Source: JBAYVY01 sp041674345 (GTDB lineage Bacteria; Planctomycetota; Phycisphaerae; Phycisphaerales; Zrk34). Taken from it: a DNA stretch of 5,391 nucleotides. The DNA lies in assembly GCA_041674345.1 (NCBI GenBank), contig JBAYVY010000256.1, positions 1 through 5,391 of the forward strand, read 5' to 3'. The stretch's first letter is position 1; each line of letters begins with the position of its first letter. Under the pieces are notes generated by a model that worked only from the letters and a program-made list of their open reading frames with translations, made no database searches and had not been told where the DNA came from. The position numbers and the translations under genes are program-made. Positions 1 through 3,992 of the stretch are shown one piece after another.

Positions 1-146
1 CGAAGTTCCTCATCGGTCAATTGACGAATCTTCGGTTCCATCGCGTTGATCTCCGTGACGCGCTTGGCGTAACGCTTGACCAGTCGCTCGTTGCGCGAAC
101 CGAAAATCTTGATGGCCACTTTTTTGACGGGAGCGATGACGGACAT
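1..146 (-). CDS. secA: Preprotein translocase ATPase SecA, N-terminal fragment
   Basis: Reading the minus strand from the ATG at 146-144 gives 48 codons that run off the left edge with no stop. The encoded start contains KIFGSRNERLVKRYAKRV followed by INAMEP and LTDEEL. These match the well-known SecA N-terminus (E. coli has VFGSRNDR, INAMEP and LSDEEL at the same spacing). SecA is the ATP-driven motor that pushes unfolded preproteins through SecYEG; its Walker motifs would lie beyond the window. The start is supported by AGGTGA at 155-150, just before the ATG. About nine residues precede the conserved FGSRN, a normal length. The gene follows a small signal-peptide gene on the same strand, 133 bases upstream, and its ribosome binding site can pair with the end of that gene. 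The family call is close to certain; only the first 5% or so of the protein is visible. Confidence 0.95.
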   Translation of the reverse strand, partial: MSVIAPVKKVAIKIFGSRNERLVKRYAKRVTEINAMEPKIRQLTDEEL

Positions 147-148
147 GT

Positions 149-311
149 TTCACCTGTGAATGGATTTGCGATTTGTGATTTTCGATTTAGATGGAAAAGA
201 CGCACAATGACAGATCGCCGATCACCGACCGAACGCGGGCGCGCATTCAAATCGAAAATCGGAAATCCACAATCGAAAATCATACCGGCGGCGGCAAATC
301 AATCAGGTGAA
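149..311 (-). promoter_or_regulatory. Candidate secA leader structure masking the Shine-Dalgarno
   Basis: Four nested helices can form in the transcript. TTCACCTG (311-304, inside the upstream gene) pairs with CAGGTGAA (156-149, the secA Shine-Dalgarno), 8 bp. GATTTG (300-295) pairs with CAAATC (168-163), 6 bp. A 5-bp helix joins 267-263 with 174-170. GATTTTCGATTT (260-249) pairs with AAATCGAAAATC (188-177), 12 bp perfect. The apical loop is 189-248. The outer helix covers the secA ribosome binding site, so a ribosome on the last codons of the upstream gene would open it. A secM-like control or simple translational coupling would fit. A weak promoter-like pair (CTGTCA at 213-208, 16-base spacer, TCTAAA at 191-186) lies inside the loop; transcripts from there would lack the masking strand. 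The pairings are seen; the regulatory role is inference. Confidence 0.45.
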
Positions 312-633
312 CCCCGGCGGAAGTGCGATACCCCGGCAGCGGCGATACGTCCACGCAAGTCATGCCGACCTGCTCGCCGGACGCGATCAGCGGCGATTCA
401 TAACACGCATGGGCCGCGAACATCGTCTGTTGCGGCATCGGCGAACGGCCCACGAACGTGCGCGCCGATGCGCGCACCTGCTGCGAAATCGACTGCGCCT
501 GTTCCACGGCCTGATCGACGACCTGCCGCGCCAACGCCGCATGATCGTCCAGACCGACCGGCATCATCACCGCCAGCCCCATCAGGGCCACCGGCAACGC
601 GATCGACCTCAGCATGTTCGTTCGTTTACGCAT
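280..633 (-). CDS. Small secreted protein upstream of secA; candidate SecM-like leader peptide
   Basis: I do not recognise the family. The 117-residue product starts with a basic segment (MRKRTN) and a hydrophobic stretch (residues 9-28, with MMPVGL near its end). It then has an Ala-x-Ala-type site (HAALA before RQ, cleavage near 36), which fits a Sec signal peptide. The mature part has a Gln/Ala-rich helix (about 37-57) and two cysteines (77 and 93). It ends GVHLIDLPPPV, with three consecutive prolines at 114-116 just before the stop. The start at 633 is chosen because GGAG lies at 639-636, though the spacing is short; the next Met (615) has no visible ribosome site. A promoter-like TTGCCT (671-666) and GATACT (648-643) with a 17-base spacer lie upstream. 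The position directly before secA, signal peptide, small size and proline-rich end resemble E. coli SecM, but the SecM arrest sequence itself is absent. An ordinary periplasmic protein remains possible. Confidence 0.65.
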   Translation of the reverse strand: MRKRTNMLRSIALPVALMGLAVMMPVGLDDHAALARQVVDQAVEQAQSISQQVRASARTFVGRSPMPQQTMFAAHACYESPLIASGEQVGMTCVDVSPLPGYRTSAGVHLIDLPPPV

Positions 634-682
634 GGCTCCAACAGTATCGGTTCGATCCCCGCCCAAGGCAAGCGGGGGAAGG

Positions 683-832
683 ATTAACCGCAGAGACGCA
701 GAGGGGAAAAAGCAGAACATCAGGACAACAGAAAAGCAAAACATGTTATCGGATGGGAACCTGATGTTCTGTTGTTTTGTTTTTCTGCTTTTCTGTTTTC
801 ATTCTCCGCGTCTCTGCGCCTCCGCGGTTAAT
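683..832. repeat. Long imperfect inverted repeat, GCAGAGACGCAGAG type
   Basis: Outer arms ATTAACCGC (683-691) and GCGGTTAAT (824-832) are perfect complements. Next, CGCAGAGACGC (689-699) matches GCGTCTCTGCG (808-818). Near the centre AGAACATCAGG (714-724) matches CCTGATGTTCT (760-770), and A-rich blocks (700-743) face T-rich blocks (771-800). The short unit GCAGAGAC/GCAGAGG repeats within the arm. It fills the gap between the SMP-30 gene and the small secreted gene, both on the minus strand, and could act as a transcript-end hairpin or be a non-autonomous mobile repeat. No coding capacity or terminal duplication is evident. Confidence 0.85.
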
Positions 833-878
833 TTCCGCCTGTTTTGCGACCGATCCGCGGGGCTTACGGGTGCCGGAC

Positions 879-1781
879 TCAGGGTAACAGGATACGGGAG
901 CGGAACTCGGTGCGGCCCCTGACACCCAGACCGCGAATGCGATAGAGCGTGCCATCGCCCCCGGAAGTTGTTTCGCCCGATGGGTTGGCGGTGGTGACAT
1001 ACAAGTCGTCGAGGTCGGGTCCGCCGAAGGCACAGGAGCTGATGCGTTCAACGGGCATGTCGATTTTGCGGACCAGCGAGCCGTCGGGGTTGTGGATGTA
1101 GATGGCGAAACCGCCCCAGCGTGTGGAATAGAGCCGGCCTTCGGTGTCGATGGTCATGCCGTCCGGTACCCCCGGAACCCCCGGAAGTTTTGTTGTGTCG
1201 ATCAGCAGGCGGCGATTTGATAATGTGCTGGTGTCGGGCGAGAAATCGAAAGCGTAGATGTGCTTGGCGGTGGAATCGGTCCAGTAGAAAGTTTTGAGGT
1301 CGGCGGTGAACGCCATGCCGTTGGCGCAGTTGGTTCCGCGGAAGAGGTGGGTGATTCGACCATCGGTGGCCAGGTGGTAGAGACCGCCGCGCAGGTCTTT
1401 GCCCATCGTGCCTGCGAGGACGGAGCCGTCGGGGCAGGCGATCACATCGTTGAATCGCGGGACGCCTTCGTCGTGGAAGTCGATGAGCGATTGACATTCG
1501 CCGGTGTCGGGATTGAAGCGGGCGATGTCGGCGTCACGGAACAGGAGCAGGTCGCCGTTGTCCTGGAAGGTGAATCCGCCGATGGGTTTCGGGTAACAGT
1601 CGAAGATCATGCGATGTTCGCCGGCACTTCCGGGGGCGGGAGAGGGGTTGTATTCAAAGAGTCGCCCGTTGGGAATGTCTTCCCAAAAGAACCGCTGGCG
1701 ACGTTCATCCCACAACGGATTTTCGCCTGTCTTGCAATGATAGTTGGCGATGGGTTGGATGACGAAGCTGTCGGTGTTCAT
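879..1781 (-). CDS. SMP-30/gluconolactonase/LRE family protein
   Basis: The 300-residue product has the features of the SMP-30 six-bladed propeller lactonases, which open sugar lactones such as gluconolactone to the acid using a divalent metal. Visible signatures are TGENPLWDERRQRFFWEDI near the N-terminus, VPRFNDVIACPDGSVLAGTM, TNCANGMAFT and VPDGMTIDTEG. The metal ligands expected for the family are present: Glu20, Asn154 and Asp207 (human SMP30 Glu18, Asn154, Asp204). Arg109 and Asn111 occupy the usual substrate-contact positions. There is no signal peptide, so it is probably cytoplasmic. The ATG at 1781 gives the normal family length and start (a few residues, then the TGE motif), but lacks a clear Shine-Dalgarno. 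An in-frame GTG at 1832 would add 17 unlikely residues. The gene stands alone, flanked by two long inverted repeats, with no sugar-acid pathway neighbours. Three copies of the CCCCCGGAAGT micro-repeat lie in loop-coding positions. The exact substrate cannot be told. Confidence 0.92.
   Translation of the reverse strand: MNTDSFVIQPIANYHCKTGENPLWDERRQRFFWEDIPNGRLFEYNPSPAPGSAGEHRMIFDCYPKPIGGFTFQDNGDLLLFRDADIARFNPDTGECQSLIDFHDEGVPRFNDVIACPDGSVLAGTMGKDLRGGLYHLATDGRITHLFRGTNCANGMAFTADLKTFYWTDSTAKHIYAFDFSPDTSTLSNRRLLIDTTKLPGVPGVPDGMTIDTEGRLYSTRWGGFAIYIHNPDGSLVRKIDMPVERISSCAFGGPDLDDLYVTTANPSGETTSGGDGTLYRIRGLGVRGRTEFRSRILLP
957..968 (+). repeat. GCCCCCGGAAGT micro-repeat, copy 1
   Basis: Exact 12-mer inside the SMP-30 gene, read there from the opposite strand as Thr-Ser-Gly-Gly in the segment SGETTSGGDGT, a likely surface loop near the C-terminus. 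Confidence 0.8.
1169..1188 (+). repeat. CCCCCGGAAGT micro-repeat, copy 2, with a partial tandem unit
   Basis: CCCCCGGAA (1169-1177) is followed directly by CCCCCGGAAGT (1178-1188). In the SMP-30 gene, read from the other strand, this encodes LPGVPGVP just before the conserved PDGMTID segment. The duplication gives the repeated Pro-Gly-Val. Confidence 0.8.
1626..1637 (-). repeat. GCCCCCGGAAGT micro-repeat, copy 3
   Basis: Exact 12-mer on the minus strand, in sense with the SMP-30 gene. It encodes Ala-Pro-Gly-Ser within YNPSPAPGSAGEH, a loop between propeller strands. Confidence 0.8.
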
Positions 1782-2121
1782 GGGCGAACAGGATAGCGGT
1801 TTTGGGCGGAAGTGCGATGGGGTGCATGACACGCCACGCGGGGTTTGAATTCATTTTTGGCCCCTGTTTTCCCTGACGACCCACACGAAGGACACGAAGA
1901 AGCACGAAGTCGATAGGATCGTATTTAAGTTAAATACGATCCTTTCTTCGTGCTTCCTTCGTGTTTATTCGTGTGAAATCGTCGGGTGGGCGACTCCCGT
2001 TCAGACAGGTGCGCCAGTTGTCATGCGCCCTGTGCGACGGGCGGGGCGAATCGTGGCGGGAATGCGGGGCGGGGATCGGTTATGCTGGGCGGCTCACCGA
2101 TTCCTGTTCACGGGGACGCAA
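1782..2121. other. Divergent intergenic region, 340 bases
   Basis: This space lies between the start of the SMP-30 gene (minus) and the start of the TPM cluster (plus). It holds the long inverted repeat at 1882-1975. Bases 1976-2121 are GC-rich and must carry the promoter of the plus-strand cluster. A TATGCT at 2081-2086 could be a -10 element, but I find no convincing -35 at proper distance. Open frames here lack homology-like features and I treat them as chance. Confidence 0.6.
1882..1975. repeat. Long inverted repeat, CACGAAGGACACGAAG type, with a perfect palindromic core
   Basis: The core AGGATCGTATTTAA (1915-1928), one base G, then TTAAATACGATCCT (1930-1943) is a perfect 14-bp palindrome. 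Outside it, 1882-1909 (CACACGAAGGACACGAAG, then AAGCACGAAG) faces 1946-1975 (CTTCGTGCTTCCTTCGTG, then TTTATTCGTGTG) with few mismatches. The arm is built from a 9-10 base unit, roughly CACGAAGGA, repeated three times. It sits in the gap between divergent genes, so it is not a simple terminator for either. It may be a dispersed mobile or structural repeat. Confidence 0.9.
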
Positions 2122-2571
2122 ATGAGGCGATCAACACATCCAGAGCGGTTTTTAACGGCTGCCGAATCGCAGCGGATGGCCGAAGCGATTGCGCGAGTCG
2201 AACGCAACACGTCGGCGGAGTTGAATCTGCTGATCGTGCGTCATTGTTGGGGCAAGTTGCACGAAAAGGCGAGGCGGCTGTTTTACAAGCACGGGCTGGA
2301 CCGCACGGCGGAGCGCAACGCGGTGATGATTCTGCTGGTGACCAGCAACCGCGAATTTCTGATTTTCGGCGACCAGGGGATTCACCAACACGTCGGGCCG
2401 AACTTCTGGCTGGATGTGCGCGATGCGATGGCGAATGAGTTTCGGGCCGGGCGCGTCATTGAAGGATTGGAGACGGGCATCGGGCGCATCGGAGAAAAGC
2501 TGGCGGCGCATTTCCCGGCGAAGGCGAACAACCCGAACGAATTGAGCGATGAGGTGGCGAATGACCGGTGA
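2122..2571 (+). CDS. Soluble TPM-domain protein (TLP18.3/Psb32/MOLO-1 family)
   Basis: The 149-residue product is one TPM domain with no signal peptide or membrane segment. It starts with HPERFLTAAESQRMAEAI, then RNTSAELNLLIVRH (about 30-41). Further on come DRTAERNAVMILLV (60-73), REFLIFGDQGIHQHVG (77-92), a helical segment WLDVRDAMANEFRAGR, and the late NELSDEV (139-145). This is the pattern I know from the small TPM proteins often encoded beside a larger, membrane-bound TPM protein. Their biochemical role is poorly defined; plant relatives act in photosystem II maintenance, and some bacterial ones are linked to envelope functions. The ATG at 2122 is chosen because GGGGA (2112-2116) precedes it and the homologous part begins right there; a longer frame from 2023 adds a sequence with no family resemblance. 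Its stop overlaps the start region of the next gene, indicating one transcript. Confidence 0.88.
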   Translation: MRRSTHPERFLTAAESQRMAEAIARVERNTSAELNLLIVRHCWGKLHEKARRLFYKHGLDRTAERNAVMILLVTSNREFLIFGDQGIHQHVGPNFWLDVRDAMANEFRAGRVIEGLETGIGRIGEKLAAHFPAKANNPNELSDEVANDR

Positions 2572-3496
2572 TGCCTTCGGTAATCATGATTGTCATGCGG
2601 AACCCGGACCTTCGCCCCCGGAAGTGCCCCTGGAAGTGAAGACTCAGGTCCGGCTTGGGGGATGGGGTGTCGTTGCGATGATGCTGATGATGTCGGTGAT
2701 GTCGGCGGCGGCGAGCGGTGCGCAACAGGGCGATGGATCGGCGAAGTCGTACGCGCCTTACCCGCAGCCGGATCATGGGTATGTGACGGACCTGGCGAAG
2801 GTGCTGGGAGCGCAGCGGGAGGAGGCGATCGAGCAGAAGCTGTATGCGACGGAGAAGGACACCGGCGTGGAAATCGCGGTGGTGACGATCGACTCGATGA
2901 GCGATTACCCGGGCACGCCGCGGGACATTGAGGCATTTGCGAGGGGGCTGTTCGATGTGTACGGCGTGGGGAACATGCCAGCCAACAACGGGGTGTTGCT
3001 GGTGGTGGCGGTGAAGGATCGCAAGCTGTGGATCACGCTTGGGGCGGGATACGGACGTCAGCATGACGGCGCTGTGAAGCGGATTGTGGACAATCGCATC
3101 ATTCCACGCTTCAAACAAAATGACTATGCGGACGGAATCGAGGCGGGCGTGGATGCGATCGTGGCGCAATTCGCCCCCGGAAGTCCGGTCAGCGGCGCGG
3201 CGTTTGAATGGCGTGATTTGCTGCCGCTGTTGTGGTGGACGCTGGGAATCACGGCGGTGACGCTGATCGTGGTGAGTTTGATCCGCAACGGCAAACGCGG
3301 GTGGGGATGGGTTGTGGCGGGCTTGCTCATTGTGATTGTGCTGGCGGTGATGTCGGCGGTGGTGTACGTGATGACGCATCGCAGCAGCGGCGGCGGGAGG
3401 GGATTGGGGAGTAGTTCGTCGTGGTCGTCGGGCGGATTCGGCGGCGGTTTCGGCGGCGGATTTTCCGGCGGCGGCGGCGCGGGCGGCAGTTGGTGA
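2561..3496 (+). CDS. Secreted, membrane-anchored TPM-domain protein with Gly-rich tail (YgcG-like)
   Basis: From ATG 2561 the product has 311 residues. In order there is an N-terminal extension (1-26), a signal-peptide-like segment (KTQVRLGG, then hydrophobic up to SAAASGA, about 27-54), and a TPM domain (about 74-204). The domain shows YVTDLAKVLG, GVEIAVVTIDSM, NNGVLLVVAVKDRKLWITLGAGYG and IIPRFKQNDYADGIEAGVDAI. Two membrane helices follow (about 220-240 and 248-271), separated by a basic RNGKRG loop, then a Ser/Gly-rich tail ending GGGGAGGSW. The predicted layout is TPM domain outside, short inner loop, tail outside. The start has GAGG at 2551-2554 and overlaps the previous gene by 11 bases. 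A GTG at 2636 (286 residues) would put the signal peptide at the very N-terminus and is a serious alternative, because codons 2561-2635 use more A/T at third positions than the rest. The function is not established; TPM/YgcG proteins are generally envelope-associated. Confidence 0.9.
   Translation: MTGDAFGNHDCHAEPGPSPPEVPLEVKTQVRLGGWGVVAMMLMMSVMSAAASGAQQGDGSAKSYAPYPQPDHGYVTDLAKVLGAQREEAIEQKLYATEKDTGVEIAVVTIDSMSDYPGTPRDIEAFARGLFDVYGVGNMPANNGVLLVVAVKDRKLWITLGAGYGRQHDGAVKRIVDNRIIPRFKQNDYADGIEAGVDAIVAQFAPGSPVSGAAFEWRDLLPLLWWTLGITAVTLIVVSLIRNGKRGWGWVVAGLLIVIVLAVMSAVVYVMTHRSSGGGRGLGSSSSWSSGGFGGGFGGGFSGGGGAGGSW
2614..2637 (+). repeat. GCCCCCGGAAGT micro-repeat, copy 4, tandem with a one-mismatch copy
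   Basis: GCCCCCGGAAGT (2614-2625) is followed immediately by GCCCCTGGAAGT (2626-2637). Read in the TPM gene it gives PPEVPLEV, in a codon phase different from copies 3 and 5. It lies in the doubtful N-terminal extension, and its last bases supply the GTG that is the alternative start. Confidence 0.8.
3173..3184 (+). repeat. GCCCCCGGAAGT micro-repeat, copy 5
   Basis: Exact 12-mer in the TPM gene, encoding Ala-Pro-Gly-Ser in FAPGSPVSGAAF, which is the linker between the TPM domain and the first membrane helix. Confidence 0.8.
3428..3493 (+). repeat. Low-complexity GGCGGN repeat encoding the Gly-rich tail
   Basis: Repeated GGCGGC/GGCGGATTC units encode the alternating Gly/Phe/Ser tail of the membrane TPM protein. 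Such tails are common in this family, so the repeat is explained by the protein and is likely prone to slippage. Confidence 0.8.
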
Positions 3497-3505
3497 ACAG
3501 GAGCG

Positions 3506-3949
3506 ATGCGATGCCCGGAATGTTACACGGTGTTTCTCACCGAGCGCAAGACGCGCGACGGCAAGGTGACGCTGGACGTGTGCGAACACTGCGGGGGCGT
3601 GTGGTTTGACCGCGGCGAACTGCATGATGTATTGGATGCGGCGGAAAAGAAACCGCGTGTGCCATCGGATGCCGAAGCATCGAAACGATCATGCCCGCGA
3701 TGCAGGAAGCCGATGCGCGTATTCGATTACCCGGAAACATTTGTGAAGGTGGACGTGTGTGAGGATTGCGGCGGCATCTGGCTCGACAAGGGCAAACTGA
3801 AGGAACTGACAGCGGTGCGACGATTCCGCGCGGCCAACCCGCAGACGAACGACGACACGAAAGAAACGGATCAACAGGGGCCGGGCGGAATCAAAGGGGC
3901 GTTGATCCGATTCATCAACGGGGCGATTGACGGAATGATTCACACCTGA
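3506..3949 (+). CDS. Double zf-TFIIB zinc-knuckle protein
   Basis: The 147-residue product has two copies of the zf-TFIIB-like zinc ribbon. The first has CPEC (Cys3, Cys6) with CEHCGGVWFDRGEL (Cys26, Cys29). The second has CPRC (Cys63, Cys66) with CEDCGGIWLDKGKL (Cys85, Cys88). All eight cysteines are present, so each ribbon should bind one zinc ion. The linker (45-61) is charged. The C-terminus (111-147) is polar, then has a short amphipathic stretch GALIRFINGAIDGMI. No enzymatic residues are visible; a nucleic-acid or protein-binding adaptor is possible but unproven. The start follows AGGAG (3499-3503), two bases from the ATG, and lies 9 bases after the preceding stop, so the three plus-strand genes are probably one operon. 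A strong hairpin follows the stop. Confidence 0.92.
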   Translation: MRCPECYTVFLTERKTRDGKVTLDVCEHCGGVWFDRGELHDVLDAAEKKPRVPSDAEASKRSCPRCRKPMRVFDYPETFVKVDVCEDCGGIWLDKGKLKELTAVRRFRAANPQTNDDTKETDQQGPGGIKGALIRFINGAIDGMIHT

Positions 3950-3950
3950 T

Positions 3951-3982
3951 CCCCGGGAAGCCCGAAGACGGGCATCCCGGGG
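3951..3982. terminator. Hairpin between convergent genes, likely bidirectional terminator
   Basis: CCCCGGGA (3951-3958) pairs with TCCCGGGG (3975-3982) and GCCCG (3960-3964) with CGGGC (3969-3973), with one A/A mismatch and an AAGA loop. That is 13 bp of very GC-rich stem. It starts one base after the stop of the zinc-knuckle gene and lies 11 bases from the end of the methyltransferase gene. There is no good T-tract on either side, so it may act as a pause or 3'-end protector, or with Rho. Confidence 0.7.
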
Positions 3983-3992
3983 CTTGGGAACT

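Noticed and set aside
21..764. Plus-strand 247-codon open frame at the left end
   Set aside because: It runs across secA, an intergenic inverted repeat and the small secreted gene; translation is Arg/Pro/Ala-rich low complexity with no recognisable feature.
683..832. Insertion sequence or miniature transposon with target duplication
   Set aside because: The ends are complementary, but no flanking direct duplication or transposase gene is visible, so only an inverted repeat is claimed.
1260..1796. Plus-strand open frame opposite the SMP-30 gene
   Set aside because: It mirrors a clear SMP-30 coding region; Val/Gly/Glu-rich shadow composition.
1882..1975. CRISPR-like array from the repeated CACGAAG units
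   Set aside because: Units are only 9-10 bases, contiguous without spacers, and arranged as mirrored arms.
2018..2086. Promoter for the TPM cluster from TTGTCA (2018) and TATGCT (2081)
   Set aside because: The two elements are far too distant from each other (57 bases) to form one promoter, and neither has a good partner at 16-18 bases.
2456..3625. Minus-strand open frame of 389 codons across the TPM cluster
   Set aside because: It covers three genes on the opposite strand, and its Arg/His/Pro-rich translation has no domain-like pattern.
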